Part shown: piece by piece, positions 52,997 to 61,951 of the stretch
Layout of the letters: each line of letters starts with the position of its first letter
Numbering within the stretch: the first letter of the stretch is position 1
Source: an uncultured Actinomycetes bacterium
GTDB lineage: Bacteria; Actinomycetota; Actinomycetes; Nanopelagicales; Nanopelagicaceae
Assembly: GCA_903843225.1 (NCBI GenBank)
Contig: CAIMOX010000031.1
Span: 40,090-104,089, forward strand
Length of the DNA stretch: 64,000 bases
Direction of reading: 5' to 3'
Translations under genes and position numbers: made by a program
Notes under the pieces: generated by a model
Told to the model about the DNA's origin: nothing
The model's input: the letters and a program-made list of their open reading frames with translations, nothing else
The model's database searches: none

Positions 52997-53031
52997 AATA
53001 AAAAATCCCCGGCGCATAAGTGCGCACGAGG
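52997..53031 (-). terminator. Attenuator terminator in the rplJ leader
   Basis: On the minus strand CCTCG-T-GCGCA pairs with TGCGC-CGGGG across a CTTA loop (one bulge), followed by ATTTTTTATTT. It lies in the mRNA leader, before the rplJ coding region, so it fits transcription attenuation of rplJL. Confidence 0.75.
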
Positions 53032-53128
53032 TATAAAGCTCATGTGAACCTATGCGGGCTCCCCTTGCGGAGAATTAACGAAAGTCAGTTTTACCTGTCT
53101 CTCAAGACCTGCAGTCTTTGGTGATGAA
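53032..53128 (-). ncRNA. Ribosomal L10 leader (rplJ 5' leader)
   Basis: The minus strand carries ACCAAAGACTGCAGGTCTTG, then CCGCAAGGGGAGCC and CGCATAGGTTCAC, features I associate with the Rfam L10-leader family bound by the L10-(L12)4 complex. It ends right at the attenuator. The family match is by eye, not scored. Confidence 0.65.
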
Positions 53129-53130
53129 GA

Positions 53131-53161
53131 AAGGGTAGGCCATAAGGCCTACCCTTCACAA
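53131..53161 (-). terminator. Hairpin after rplA overlapping a likely rplJ promoter
   Basis: AAGGGTAGGCC (53131-53141), loop ATAA, GGCCTACCCTT (53146-53156) is a perfect 11-base-pair stem followed on the minus strand by TTCTTC. The same bases include TACCCT (complement of 53132-53137), and TTGTGA lies 18 bases upstream (complement of 53156-53161), so the end of rplKA and the start of rplJL may share one sequence. Confidence 0.6.
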
Positions 53162-53182
53162 ATTGAGCGTAACGCTCGGGAA

Positions 53183-53893
53183 TTACTGGAGATTGCTGCC
53201 ACCATCACGAGCGATATTTGGATCTACCTGGATTCCAGGTCCCATTGTCGTGGAGATGGTTGAGCTCTTGAGGAAGCGGCCCTTTGATGAGGATGGCTTC
53301 GAGCGGATAACTTCTTCAATCGCTGCTGCATAGTTCTCAGCGAGCTGCTGCTCGGTGAATGAGACCTTGCCGATGATGAAGTGAAGGTTTGAATTCTTAT
53401 CGAGACGGAACTCAATCTTTCCGCCCTTGATATCTGTGACCGCCTTTGCAACATCGGTTGTTACGGTGCCGGTCTTAGGGTTTGGCATCAAGCCACGAGG
53501 TCCGAGAACCTTTCCGAGGCGACCGACCTTACCCATTAATTCTGGTGTTGAAACAACAGCGTCGTAATCGAGACGGCCCTTTGAGACTTCTTCGATGAGC
53601 TCATCTGCTCCGACGATATCTGCGCCGGCTGCGCGTGCTTCTTCAGCGCGCTCTCCACCTGCGAAGACCAAGACGCGAGCGGTCTTACCGGTTCCGTGTG
53701 GCAAGTTCACTGTCGAGCGGATCGCTTGATCAGCCTTCTTTGGATCTACGCCCAAAGTAAGTGCAACTTCAACAGTTGCATCGTATTTAGTTACTGATGT
53801 CTCTTTAGCAAGCTTGACTGCTGCAGATGGTGAGTAAAGAACCTTATGATCAACCTTTGCTGCTGCTTCGTTATATTTCTTACCGCGCTTCAT
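53183..53893 (-). CDS. rplA: 50S ribosomal protein L1
   Basis: 236 residues. [32 protein letters not shown] and [21 protein letters not shown] are diagnostic. Forms the L1 stalk at the E site. Follows rplK by 100 bases. Confidence 0.97.
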   Translation of the reverse strand: MKRGKKYNEAAAKVDHKVLYSPSAAVKLAKETSVTKYDATVEVALTLGVDPKKADQAIRSTVNLPHGTGKTARVLVFAGGERAEEARAAGADIVGADELIEEVSKGRLDYDAVVSTPELMGKVGRLGKVLGPRGLMPNPKTGTVTTDVAKAVTDIKGGKIEFRLDKNSNLHFIIGKVSFTEQQLAENYAAAIEEVIRSKPSSSKGRFLKSSTISTTMGPGIQVDPNIARDGGSNLQ

Positions 53894-53993
53894 ATCTTCT
53901 CCTTGTTTAAAGGAAGTGCGAGATGCACTACCTAGGGGTTGTGGTTAACGGAGCAGCGCGCTCCTCCCACGGGGTGTTACGTATTGAGTTGTT

Positions 53994-54425
53994 TTAGTTA
54001 GAAGTCGTGATACCCATTGAGCGAGCGGTACCAGCGATGATCAAGCTTGCAGCCTCGAGGTCATTAGCGTTGAGATCTTCCATCTTGATCTTGGCGATCT
54101 CTTCAACCTGTGCCTTGGTGAGGTTTGCAACTTTTTGCTTGTGAGGGATCGGTGAACCCTTTTCGATTCCAGCAGCCTTCAAGATAAGACGTGATGCTGG
54201 TGGAGTCTTGGTGATGAATGTGAATGTGCGATCTTCGTAGACAGTGATCTCTACTGGAATGATCTGACCCTTTTGGCTTTCGGTCTCAGCGTTGTATGCC
54301 TTGACGAAGTCCATGATGTTCACACCATGCTGACCAAGGGCAGGACCTACCGGTGGAGCAGGTGTTGCTGCGCCAGCCTGGATCTGCAACTTGATGAGAG
54401 CTGTGATCTTCTTCTTTGGTGCCAT
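53994..54425 (-). CDS. rplK: 50S ribosomal protein L11
   Basis: 143 residues: [21 protein letters not shown] at the start, then [14 protein letters not shown]; the C-terminal RNA-binding domain has [18 protein letters not shown]. Needed for RelA activation on stalled ribosomes. 38 bases after nusG. Confidence 0.97.
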   Translation of the reverse strand: MAPKKKITALIKLQIQAGAATPAPPVGPALGQHGVNIMDFVKAYNAETESQKGQIIPVEITVYEDRTFTFITKTPPASRLILKAAGIEKGSPIPHKQKVANLTKAQVEEIAKIKMEDLNANDLEAASLIIAGTARSMGITTSN

Positions 54426-54463
54426 AGTGGTTCTCCTATTTATCTTCTCTTGTAAATCTCTGG

Positions 54464-55258
54464 TTAGAGCTTCTGGACTTGGTTAAATGAAAGTTCTACT
54501 GGAGTCTCGCGACCAAAGATCAATACGAGAACCTTGAGCTTGCCCTGCTCTGGCATGATCTCTGAGATCGTTGCTGGGAGCGTTGCAAATGGGCCATCCA
54601 TAACAGTCACAGATTCGCCGATTTCAAAATCAACGAGCTTGATATTTGGCTTATCTGACGCCTTGACTGGGCGCGGTGCCAAGATATTTTCGACTTCGCC
54701 GAGTGAGAGCGGAGATGGATGATGCGCGTTTCCGACGAAGCCTGTAACACCAGGTGTATTTCGCACGCATGACCATGATTCATCTGTGAGATCCATGCGG
54801 ACTAAGACATAACCAGGGAAGACATTTCGCTTAACCTGCTTGCGCTGGCCGTTCTTAATTTCAGTAACTTCTTCTTCAGGGACTTCTACCTGGAAGATGT
54901 AATCCTCCATGTTGAGTGACTGAACGCGGTTGGCAAGGTTGCCCTTTACCTTCTTCTCGTAACCGGCATATGAGTGAACGACATACCAATCACCAGCAGC
55001 GGTAGCGAGCGCACGACGGAACTCTGCATTCTCGTCATCTTCTTCCGCTTCAGCAGCTTCCTCTTCTGCTGAAACTTCAGCATCGATGGCGGTAACAGCC
55101 TCAAGAGAGCCTGCTGCCTCATCGGCAATAACTTCTTCTACAAGTGGAGCTGCAGAGTCTGCGGTGAGCGCAGCTTCAAAGGCATCTACTTCTTGAACTG
55201 CTGCAGGAACGATCGCTTCAACGACCTCGCTGCTAAATGTTGGATTATCAATGCTCAT
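54464..55258 (-). CDS. nusG: Transcription elongation/termination factor NusG
   Basis: 264 residues. An acidic N-terminal extension of about 85 residues (Ala/Glu/Val-rich) is typical of actinobacterial NusG. The NGN domain starts at [19 protein letters not shown] and includes [12 protein letters not shown]; the KOW domain has [18 protein letters not shown]. Couples RNA polymerase to Rho and the ribosome. 12 bases after secE. Confidence 0.97.
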   Translation of the reverse strand: MSIDNPTFSSEVVEAIVPAAVQEVDAFEAALTADSAAPLVEEVIADEAAGSLEAVTAIDAEVSAEEEAAEAEEDDENAEFRRALATAAGDWYVVHSYAGYEKKVKGNLANRVQSLNMEDYIFQVEVPEEEVTEIKNGQRKQVKRNVFPGYVLVRMDLTDESWSCVRNTPGVTGFVGNAHHPSPLSLGEVENILAPRPVKASDKPNIKLVDFEIGESVTVMDGPFATLPATISEIMPEQGKLKVLVLIFGRETPVELSFNQVQKL

Positions 55259-55270
55259 CTATCTACCCCT

Positions 55271-55495
55271 TTATCCGAAGACCAGGAAGATGGCCTTCGT
55301 CAGCACTACATCTAGAAGTGAGACGACGGCGATAATGAATGCCACGAAGACAAGGACGACAGCGGTATATGTTGTGAGCTGATTACGGGTTGGCCAGACA
55401 ACCTTGCTGAGCTCTGAGATTACTTGGCGATAGAAAAGCCCAATTCGACCAAAGAGTCCTAGGGACTGTTGGTCTGGAAGAACTTCGTCTGCCAT
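55271..55495 (-). CDS. secE: Preprotein translocase subunit SecE
   Basis: 74 residues with one membrane helix (about 48-70). RQVISELSKVVWPTRNQLTTY is the conserved amphipathic helix that clamps SecY. It lies 63 bases after tRNA-Trp. Confidence 0.96.
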   Translation of the reverse strand: MADEVLPDQQSLGLFGRIGLFYRQVISELSKVVWPTRNQLTTYTAVVLVFVAFIIAVVSLLDVVLTKAIFLVFG

Positions 55496-55558
55496 CGCTA
55501 ACCTCTCTTATTACTTATTCGAACTGCTCGATACTTGCTTCTTCGGTGGAACTTCTTG

Positions 55559-55632
55559 CAGGGCAGGAGGGACTCGAACCCCCAACCGGCCGCTTTGGAG
55601 ACGGCAACTCTAGCCAATTGAGCTACTGCCCT
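55559..55632 (-). tRNA. trpT: tRNA-Trp (CCA)
   Basis: 74 bases; acceptor AGGGCAG pairs with CTGCCCT, anticodon loop CTCCAAA, T-arm GGTTCGAGTCC. The 3' CCA is not encoded (GCAA follows). It precedes secE, as in other actinobacteria. Confidence 0.96.
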
Positions 55633-55748
55633 TCAGGCGTCACTTAGGCATGAGTCATCATGACCTTTTGCAAGCGCCAGACCGGGAAGTCTAGAGCCGT
55701 CAGCCAATTACTCCAAACCCAGGAATCTCGTCAGATCTTCTTGGCTGG

Positions 55749-55754
55749 CATACT
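55749..55754 (+). promoter_or_regulatory. -10 box of the aminotransferase, leaderless spacing
   Basis: CATACT followed by 7 bases and the ATG at 55762. There is no Shine-Dalgarno sequence. Confidence 0.4.
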
Positions 55755-55761
55755 TCCGCCT

Positions 55762-56970
55762 ATGAGTGAGAAGCCACGCGTATCTGCCCGAATTGCTGCC
55801 ATTGCTGAATCTGCGACCCTCGCCGTAGATGCGAAGGCGAAAGCCCTCAAAGCCGCTGGCCGCCCAGTTATTGGATTTGGTGCGGGTGAGCCCGACTTCC
55901 CAACCCCCGCCTACATCGTCGATGCCGCAATGACTGCCGCCCAGGCTCCAGCAAATCATCGATACACACCGACTCCAGGACTGCCAGAACTCCGAGATGC
56001 GATCGTCGCTAAGACGCTGCGTGATTCACAGTATGTGATTACTCCCGATCAAGTTCTTGTCACAAATGGTGGCAAGCAGGCGGTCTATCAATCTTTCGCA
56101 TCAATCATTGATCCAGGCGATGAAGTTATTCTGCCTGCGCCATATTGGACCACTTATCCAGAGTGCATCAAGCTCGCTGGTGGCGTTGCGGTCGAAGTCT
56201 TTGCTGACGAGAGCCAGAACTATCTCGTTTCTGTCGAACAACTCGAGGCAGCGCGCACGCCGAAGACTAAAGCTATTCTCTTCTGCTCGCCATCAAACCC
56301 AACTGGTTCGGTCTACTCATTGGAGCAGGTCAAAGCAATTGGTGAGTGGGCGCTTGAACACGGTATCTGGGTAATCACCGACGAAATTTACGAACACCTC
56401 CTTTATGACGGCGCGGTTGCACCATCTCTTCCAGTAGTTGTTCCTGCAATGGCAGATCGCACCATCATCCTCAACGGTTTAGCGAAGACATATGCGATGA
56501 CTGGCTGGCGCGTCGGTTGGATGATCGGGCCAAAGGATGTCATCAAGGCCGCTACAAACTTGCAGTCTCATCTCTCTTCAAATGTAAATAACATCGCACA
56601 GCGTGCAGCTATCGCTGCGCTCTCTGGAAACCTCGATGCAGTTCGCGAGATGGGAGTTGCCTTTGATCGTAGACGTAAGTTGATCGTCTCGATGCTCAAT
56701 GAGATTCCAGGTGTTGTATGTCCGACCCCTACTGGTGCCTTTTACGTCTATCCATCAGTAAAAGGCGTACTTGGTAAAGAGATCCGCGGCAAGCGCCCCC
56801 AGACTTCAGCCGAACTTGCAACTCTCATTCTTGAAGAAGCAGAAGTGGCAGCAGTACCTGGTGAGGCTTTTGGACCATCTGGGTATCTGCGATTTTCTTA
56901 CGCCCTCAGTGATGAGGATATTGTTGAAGGCATCACGCGCGTAAAGAATTTGCTCTCAGAAGCTAAGTAA
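55762..56970 (+). CDS. PLP-dependent class I aminotransferase (aspartate aminotransferase type)
   Basis: 402 residues from the Met at 55762 ([21 protein letters not shown]). The frame is open further upstream but without homology. Fold-type I features: [51 protein letters not shown], the PLP lysine K242 in [16 protein letters not shown], and [14 protein letters not shown]. Likely converts aspartate and 2-oxoglutarate to oxaloacetate and glutamate; the same gene lies between murB and secE in Streptomyces. Convergent with murB. Confidence 0.93.
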   Translation: MSEKPRVSARIAAIAESATLAVDAKAKALKAAGRPVIGFGAGEPDFPTPAYIVDAAMTAAQAPANHRYTPTPGLPELRDAIVAKTLRDSQYVITPDQVLVTNGGKQAVYQSFASIIDPGDEVILPAPYWTTYPECIKLAGGVAVEVFADESQNYLVSVEQLEAARTPKTKAILFCSPSNPTGSVYSLEQVKAIGEWALEHGIWVITDEIYEHLLYDGAVAPSLPVVVPAMADRTIILNGLAKTYAMTGWRVGWMIGPKDVIKAATNLQSHLSSNVNNIAQRAAIAALSGNLDAVREMGVAFDRRRKLIVSMLNEIPGVVCPTPTGAFYVYPSVKGVLGKEIRGKRPQTSAELATLILEEAEVAAVPGEAFGPSGYLRFSYALSDEDIVEGITRVKNLLSEAK

Positions 56971-56981
56971 ATCTCGGTAAT

Positions 56982-57995
56982 TTAGAGCGTAACTCCAACC
57001 AATCGCACTTCAGCTTCAAGGGTAATTCCAAACTCACTCTTTACCTTTGCTTGCGCACTACGTGCGAGTTCAACGAGATCGCTTGCAGTTGCGTTGCCAG
57101 GATTTGTCAGCGCTAATACATGATGATCTGAAATCGCAGCGCCACCTAAAGTCTCGCCCTTCTTCACTCCGGCACGCTCCATCAACCATGCCGCAGAAGT
57201 CTTTACCGAACCATCTTCTTGTGGCCATCGCGGTGCATCGACGGGTAATTTTTCTGCAACTGCGTGTGACAACCGTGGATTTGTGAAGAATGAACCTGCG
57301 GAATTTATTCCCATCCCGGTGAGCATTCCCTTATTTCTACGAAGTGCTAATACTGCATTCCGCACATCCATGATCGGAGCACGATCACCAACGCGCAGAC
57401 CGAGTGCACTCGCTAATTCAGGGTAGGCGATGGGAAGTGATTGCTCGCCATTGCGCAGATGGAATGTCACATCCAAGATCACATATCTATCGCCAGACTC
57501 TTTAAAGATCGATGTGCGATAGGCAAAGTTACATTCGGCCGCAGTAAAGGTTTTAATAGCGCCATCAATGCGGTCATATGTGCGTACTCGTGCGATCGTT
57601 TCGGAGATCTCATGGCCATATGCACCGATATTTTGAATCGGTGCACCGCCGATTGTTCCGGGGATTCCGCTCAATGATTCTAAATTGGCCAGCCCTTTTT
57701 CTAGAGTAAAGGCAACGAACTCATCCCACCCGACTCCAGCTGCTACTTGAAGCATGCCACCGCTGCAGGCATCGATCTCGTAAGAATTTCCAGAAGTTTC
57801 AACGATGATTACTGTGCCATGAAAGCCAGCATCGCTGATCAAGATATTTGATCCCCCGCCAAGTATTAAGAGTGGTTCTTTTGCGGCATCAGCAGCAGAA
57901 ACTGCTGCAATCAACTCTTCTTCAGTTGTGGCGCGAATGATGGATTTCGCCGGGCCACCAACGCGAAGCGTTGTGAACTCTGCAAGCCGGGTCAT
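56982..57995 (-). CDS. murB: UDP-N-acetylmuramate dehydrogenase
   Basis: 337 residues. Reduces UDP-GlcNAc-enolpyruvate to UDP-MurNAc with FAD and NADPH. FTTLRVGGPAKSII, ILGGGSNILIS, GIPGTIGGAPIQNIGAYGHE and the catalytic serine in GMGINSAGSFFTNPRLS are present. It is a type I MurB in length. A TAGCCT box ends 6 bases before the ATG, so translation is probably leaderless. Confidence 0.96.
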   Translation of the reverse strand: MTRLAEFTTLRVGGPAKSIIRATTEEELIAAVSAADAAKEPLLILGGGSNILISDAGFHGTVIIVETSGNSYEIDACSGGMLQVAAGVGWDEFVAFTLEKGLANLESLSGIPGTIGGAPIQNIGAYGHEISETIARVRTYDRIDGAIKTFTAAECNFAYRTSIFKESGDRYVILDVTFHLRNGEQSLPIAYPELASALGLRVGDRAPIMDVRNAVLALRRNKGMLTGMGINSAGSFFTNPRLSHAVAEKLPVDAPRWPQEDGSVKTSAAWLMERAGVKKGETLGGAAISDHHVLALTNPGNATASDLVELARSAQAKVKSEFGITLEAEVRLVGVTL

Positions 57996-58001
57996 AGCGT
58001 A

Positions 58002-58007
58002 AGGCTA
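58002..58007 (-). promoter_or_regulatory. -10 box of murB, nested in the upstream stop codon
   Basis: TAGCCT (complement of 58002-58007) with exactly 6 bases before the ATG. The TAG of this box is also the stop codon of the upstream glycosyltransferase gene (58005-58007). Confidence 0.55.
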
Positions 58008-58910
58008 CCTGCGTTCGACCAGAATTTCGGTCTTGCCTCTAAATCGATCGAGGATCCGGTCGTATGTCTTCTTCGACTGCTCGTTGCGAAACGCCTCATC
58101 GCTGTCGTAATAGCCATGATGGCGAGCTTGCTCGAGCGGTAGATCCATCTGCAAGAGGCGGCCGCGAGATTGACGAAGCCTTAATGAGAACTCAATATCA
58201 GCGCTTCGGTAAAAGATAGCGCGAGAGTTAAATCCACCTGCTCCGAGTGCATGCTCAACATTGAGCGCCATGAAATAACTAAAGAGAGCATCGACATCGC
58301 CATTGCCCTTATCTTCAATACTGCGCCAATCATCTTCGAGATTTACTAAGCCGCCGTGCCATCCAACTGCGCTGTAAATATTCTCATTCAAAACTGCGAT
58401 AGCAGGAGTGATTGCATCCGATGTAAATATCGTCGATGGATCCATGATCACCATGTACGGGGCTGGTGAAAGTTTGAGAAGCGCATTTGCTGCCTCTCCC
58501 CAACCAACGCCAGCATTGATCTGGGTAATGAAAGTTCGATCATCAATCTCTGAAGCAATTGTGGCAAGATCTGGAGTTCCGCTGATGACGACTGCGATGG
58601 CGGTATCTGCCGGAGAAAACTTCTTAATCGCTTGGATTGATGTCACGGCATCTTCGACAAAACCATCGACTATTAGTCCTACTGCAATAGGGAATCGCTT
58701 CTCCGTGAAGAATCTAAGATCTCCAATTCGCTCATATACCGGAAATGGATTCTTTGCCCGAAAGCTAAAACCAGCATCGATATCTAATACTTCAAACCCT
58801 TGCGTGAGTATCTGATCCCGGAGCTGGTCAGAGAGCGCAAAATTTTTCTCAGTACGAGCGGCTTGGCGCGCTCTTGCAAGTTCAATCACATTCTCAGGAA
58901 CAGATGTCAC
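58005..58910 (-). CDS. Glycosyltransferase family 2-like protein with N-terminal CysRS-like tail
   Basis: 301 residues from a GTG at 58910, which overlaps the hadB-like stop (GTGA). Residues 5-51 (ENVIELARARQAARTEKNF, SDQLRDQILTQGFEVLDI) look like the C-terminal helical segment of cysteinyl-tRNA synthetase. Residues about 72-290 resemble a GT-A glycosyltransferase: VGLIVDGFVEDAVTSIQAI, AGVGWGEAANALL, YMVIMDPSTIFTSDAI in the nucleotide-sugar/metal region, and FYRSADIEFSLRLRQSRGR. A typical DxD is not clear, so activity is uncertain. No CysRS catalytic part is present. An alternative start is the Met at 58961. Confidence 0.75.
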   Translation of the reverse strand: MTSVPENVIELARARQAARTEKNFALSDQLRDQILTQGFEVLDIDAGFSFRAKNPFPVYERIGDLRFFTEKRFPIAVGLIVDGFVEDAVTSIQAIKKFSPADTAIAVVISGTPDLATIASEIDDRTFITQINAGVGWGEAANALLKLSPAPYMVIMDPSTIFTSDAITPAIAVLNENIYSAVGWHGGLVNLEDDWRSIEDKGNGDVDALFSYFMALNVEHALGAGGFNSRAIFYRSADIEFSLRLRQSRGRLLQMDLPLEQARHHGYYDSDEAFRNEQSKKTYDRILDRFRGKTEILVERR

Positions 58911-59308
58911 TTCACTTTCACCACAGCTTTGGACATGCCTAATACTTTGATATCCCCGCACATTGCCGTGATCTCTATTTTGATCGCACTATCAAGTATT
59001 TCTAAGACCTTGCCGCTGACAATAAGCTCGACATCTAATCCGGCTGGTACGACTACTGGCTTGAGAAAGCGAGCAGAAAATTCCTTAACAGTGCCGCTTC
59101 CCGCTATCGCACTCACATACCTACCAGCGAGTGCCATGGTGAACATTCCATGCGCAATGACATTCTCGAGCCCAACTGATTTGGCAAAGGCTTCATCCTG
59201 ATGGATCGGGTTCTGGTCACCACTGGCGTTTGCGTACCCAACAAGAAGTTCGCGATTGATCGTGAAGTTGTGCGGAGCAAGCTCTTGCCCAACTACGTAA
59301 TTACTCAT
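58907..59308 (-). CDS. hadB: MaoC-family (R)-hydratase, HadB-like subunit
   Basis: 133 residues, hot-dog fold. The catalytic Asp/His segment reads YANASGDQNPIHQDEAFAKS and is followed by VIAHGMFTMALAGRYV. The start at 59308 makes an ATGA overlap with the HadA-like gene. In Mycobacterium, HadA and HadB form the (3R)-hydroxyacyl-ACP dehydratase for mycolate elongation in the same position, near rpmG, tRNA-Trp and secE. Nothing shows that this organism makes mycolates, so a more general fatty-acid or acyl-CoA hydration role is likely. Confidence 0.87.
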   Translation of the reverse strand: MSNYVVGQELAPHNFTINRELLVGYANASGDQNPIHQDEAFAKSVGLENVIAHGMFTMALAGRYVSAIAGSGTVKEFSARFLKPVVVPAGLDVELIVSGKVLEILDSAIKIEITAMCGDIKVLGMSKAVVKVK

Positions 59309-59688
59309 GCGCGTACAACCAATGTGGACCATGATGATGCGACAAGTTCTGTCTCATGATGGAGATCTGACCTGACGCTGACAATCTCATTGCCCGCAAC
59401 CATCCGCGCACTCTCGATCGTTGAAGAACATCTCAGCGAATCACCTGCGATGATGGGTCGATTAATTTCAAAGCGTTGGTCGCCATGCACCACTCGGTTC
59501 CAATCTAAACCAGAATCTTTGAGGAGTGTTTCAGATTCCGCGAGGGTGATCTTGATAGAAAATGTTGGAGGAGCCACCGAGAAATCAGGTTCGCCAATAG
59601 CAAGACAAAATTCAGTAATAGATTCTTGGGTAACGGCAAAACTGTTCGCACCAACAAAGGTGCGCCCGACGATGTCGGGGCTAAGCAT
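59305..59688 (-). CDS. hadA: MaoC-like hot-dog protein, HadA-like non-catalytic subunit
   Basis: 127 residues, single hot-dog domain (DIVGRTFVGANSFAVTQESITEFCLAIGEP, VVHGDQRFEINRPIIAGDSL). It lacks the Asp/His pair of active hydratases, as HadA does, so it probably serves as the substrate-binding partner of the next gene. It lies 3 bases after rpmG. Confidence 0.86.
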   Translation of the reverse strand: MLSPDIVGRTFVGANSFAVTQESITEFCLAIGEPDFSVAPPTFSIKITLAESETLLKDSGLDWNRVVHGDQRFEINRPIIAGDSLRCSSTIESARMVAGNEIVSVRSDLHHETELVASSWSTLVVRA

Positions 59689-59691
59689 TAG

Positions 59692-59862
59692 TTAGCGGGT
59701 TTCGCGGTGAACTGTTGAAAGCTTGCAACGTGGGCAGAACTTCTTCAGCTCAAGGCGATCTGGATCGTTACGACGATTCTTCTTGGTGATGTAGTTGCGC
59801 TCTTTGCACTCGACACAGGCCATAGTGATCTTCGGGCGGACATCCGCGCTCTTGCTTGCCAT
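59692..59862 (-). CDS. rpmG: 50S ribosomal protein L33, zinc form
   Basis: 56 residues: [52 protein letters not shown]. Two CxxC pairs bind zinc. First gene of rpmG-hadA-hadB-glycosyltransferase, with a promoter about 75 bases upstream. Confidence 0.96.
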   Translation of the reverse strand: MASKSADVRPKITMACVECKERNYITKKNRRNDPDRLELKKFCPRCKLSTVHRETR

Positions 59863-59938
59863 GGTCGTGCTCCTTTTAACTCTTGGGAACTCTAGAAATC
59901 TCTAGATAATTCTTAAATTCTCTTGGTGCGAGAGGTGA

Positions 59939-59944
59939 AGGCTA
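59939..59944 (-). promoter_or_regulatory. rpmG promoter -10 box
   Basis: TAGCCT (complement of 59939-59944) followed by TCACCTCTCGC, almost identical to the rplM promoter over 14 bases. The -35 is weak. Confidence 0.5.
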
Positions 59945-60008
59945 CTTCACCCACGCTCAATATGAAAAATGGGGACCCCGTCTGGGGTCGGGTTGAGCGT
60001 GTAGAGGG

Positions 60009-60085
60009 TGGTAGCGGGAGCGGGATTTGAACCCACGACACAGCGATTATGAGCCGCTTGCTCTACCAAGCTGAGCTATCCCGCC
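60009..60085 (-). tRNA. tRNA-Met (CAT), elongator type
   Basis: 77 bases including an encoded CCA. Acceptor GGCGGGA pairs with TCCCGCT (G-U at the end), anticodon loop CTCATAA, T-arm GGGTTCAAATCCC. The anticodon stem lacks the three G-C pairs of the initiator, so it is an elongator Met; a tRNA-Ile with lysidine is possible. Confidence 0.92.
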
Positions 60086-60086
60086 G

Positions 60087-60159
60087 AGCCCCCCACCGGA
60101 ATCGAACCGGTGACCTTTTCCTTACCATGGAAACACTCTACCGACTGAGCTAGGGGGGC
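60087..60159 (-). tRNA. tRNA-Thr (GGT)
   Basis: 73 bases; acceptor GCCCCCC pairs with GGGGGGC, anticodon loop ATGGTAA, T-arm CCGGTTCGATTCCGG. CCA is not encoded. Lies one base from tRNA-Met and is probably in the same transcript. Confidence 0.95.
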
Positions 60160-60253
60160 GAAAAAGAGTACGGCGAAGGGTACAACGAATCTCACCCTTG
60201 TGAGAAATCATTGAGAAATTGTGCGCTGACGGATGCTCTCTCGCGCAAACGGG

Positions 60254-60259
60254 TAGCCT
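60254..60259 (+). promoter_or_regulatory. -10 box of the dimethylformamidase-like gene
   Basis: TAGCCT with 9 bases before the ATG at 60269; no Shine-Dalgarno sequence. Confidence 0.4.
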
Positions 60260-60268
60260 TTGCTCATC

Positions 60269-61951
60269 ATGGGAAGTAAAAAGCGAAGATTCGCCACTTT
60301 CACCCACAGGGAGAAGATCTTTGCGGGGACGATTGTGGCGCTACTCATTGGCGGCGGTCTCTTGGCAGGAGCGAGCTACACCTATGTGAAGGCGACTAGA
60401 GCAAATGCGCCGCTCCCGTCGCTTGTGCCACATGGAGATATTCCATTTCAACCGATGACTTCTTATGCCGACACTTTGAATAAAACAATTCCAGATGATG
60501 TAACAGCAGTTAACTCGACTTGCCCTGCACAAAAAGGCAATTGGGTGCAAACAGAAAATCAGAATCCTGGTATCTCATCTACTCCAAGTGACTGGAAGAA
60601 ACTCCACCTCTATGAAGAATCAGGATCTGTCCTCTGGATTGATCATCAATCAGTGACGTGTGGTGACCGCATTGGGATTCATGCATCGCTCTACCCAACG
60701 AGGCCAGATGGTTCGATCGATAAGAGCCCGCGTAGCTTCGAAGTATTACGAATTGGCTGGTACAACGGTGCCGGCGCACGAATGCTCTGGAACTCCGGGC
60801 CCGTGAAATTAAAGTATCGAAATACGCCAAATCTCAAGAACGCCACACGTATGATTGAGACAAGGTGGCCAACAACTACATCCTTTGAAGTATCAAATGA
60901 TTGGGCGCCGGGACTCTATGTTGTTGCATCCATCAACAAGAGTGGTGCGATTGAAAACCTCGCTCCCTTTATTCTTCGCTCGAATCCCGGAGATTCGAAA
61001 TTGTTGCTTATCCATTCGACGCTGACCTGGGCTGCATATAACTCCTTTGGCGGCCACTCCACATACTCGGCCGCTATTAATGGTGAAGATGAACGTGCAA
61101 AGGTTTCATCTTTTGATCGTCCATATGCTGGCAGTGGAATTAGCCACATCAGTCGAGACGCAATCTCATTTGTCCAATATCTAGAGTCGACTGGACTCAA
61201 TATCGATCAAGTTGCAGATACTGATATCAACAACGCGCCATCGCTCGTGACAAATTACAGTGGTCTAGTCTTTAGTGGCCACCCTGAATACATGACACGA
61301 ACTGAGTTTGATACGGTATCGGCTGCTCGCAACCTTGGTATAAATATCGCGTTTATGGGCGCAAATAGCGCTTACTGGCAGTCGCGGGTAGAGCCATCCC
61401 CCACTGGCCCTGACCGACACTTAGTCATCTATCGAAACGCTCTGATAGATCCAGAGACTGATTGGCAGAAAGTGACGACTGCTTTCGGTGACCCAAGAAT
61501 TAATACACCACCATCTTTGCTCACCGGCGAGCAGACCGCCGGCGTGCATGTAACCGGAACTATGAACGCACTCTCTATTCCAAGATGGCTTCATATTCCA
61601 GCAACCGCAGCTCTGACAGGTTGGTCTCCTAACTCTGAGATCGACTCGATGGCGACTGGGCCGGCTGCACCCCCTACAGAGCAGCTGATCTTCTCTGGAA
61701 AATTTGCGCTCGTAACTCCTACAGCAGGAGCGTTAAGAGCTCGTCGCTCACTCTTGGCTCAAACAATTTGGTTCACGTCACCAAGTGGTTCGGCAACATT
61801 TGTTGCCGGAATTAATTATTGGCCGTGCGAAGCAAGCCCCACCTGTTCAGAGGGCGCTGTTGGAGATCCAACGAGAACCCTCCTGCAATCAATAACATCA
61901 CAGGTTTTAACTCTGTGGCAGACCAAGGCTGTTGGAAAGGGACTTAAATGA
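60269..61951 (+). CDS. Membrane-anchored N,N-dimethylformamidase beta-subunit-like protein
   Basis: 560 residues from the Met at 60269. A basic start and one membrane helix (about 17-39) suggest an extracytoplasmic C-terminal domain. Motifs recalling the dimethylformamidase large-subunit family are FEVLRIGWYNGAGARMLW, TWAAYNSFGGHSTYS, FVQYLESTGLNIDQVADTDI, FSGHPEYMTRTEFDTV and FMGANSAYW. In the known enzyme these hydrolyse dimethylformamide, but this family is broad and often secreted, so substrate and catalysis are open. Several Cys pairs may form disulfides. Its stop overlaps the next gene by 4 bases. Confidence 0.82.
   Translation: MGSKKRRFATFTHREKIFAGTIVALLIGGGLLAGASYTYVKATRANAPLPSLVPHGDIPFQPMTSYADTLNKTIPDDVTAVNSTCPAQKGNWVQTENQNPGISSTPSDWKKLHLYEESGSVLWIDHQSVTCGDRIGIHASLYPTRPDGSIDKSPRSFEVLRIGWYNGAGARMLWNSGPVKLKYRNTPNLKNATRMIETRWPTTTSFEVSNDWAPGLYVVASINKSGAIENLAPFILRSNPGDSKLLLIHSTLTWAAYNSFGGHSTYSAAINGEDERAKVSSFDRPYAGSGISHISRDAISFVQYLESTGLNIDQVADTDINNAPSLVTNYSGLVFSGHPEYMTRTEFDTVSAARNLGINIAFMGANSAYWQSRVEPSPTGPDRHLVIYRNALIDPETDWQKVTTAFGDPRINTPPSLLTGEQTAGVHVTGTMNALSIPRWLHIPATAALTGWSPNSEIDSMATGPAAPPTEQLIFSGKFALVTPTAGALRARRSLLAQTIWFTSPSGSATFVAGINYWPCEASPTCSEGAVGDPTRTLLQSITSQVLTLWQTKAVGKGLK

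Noticed and set aside
60122..60307. 61-residue minus-strand ORF overlapping tRNA-Thr
   Set aside because: It covers the tRNA and the start of the dimethylformamidase-like gene; no coding signal of its own.
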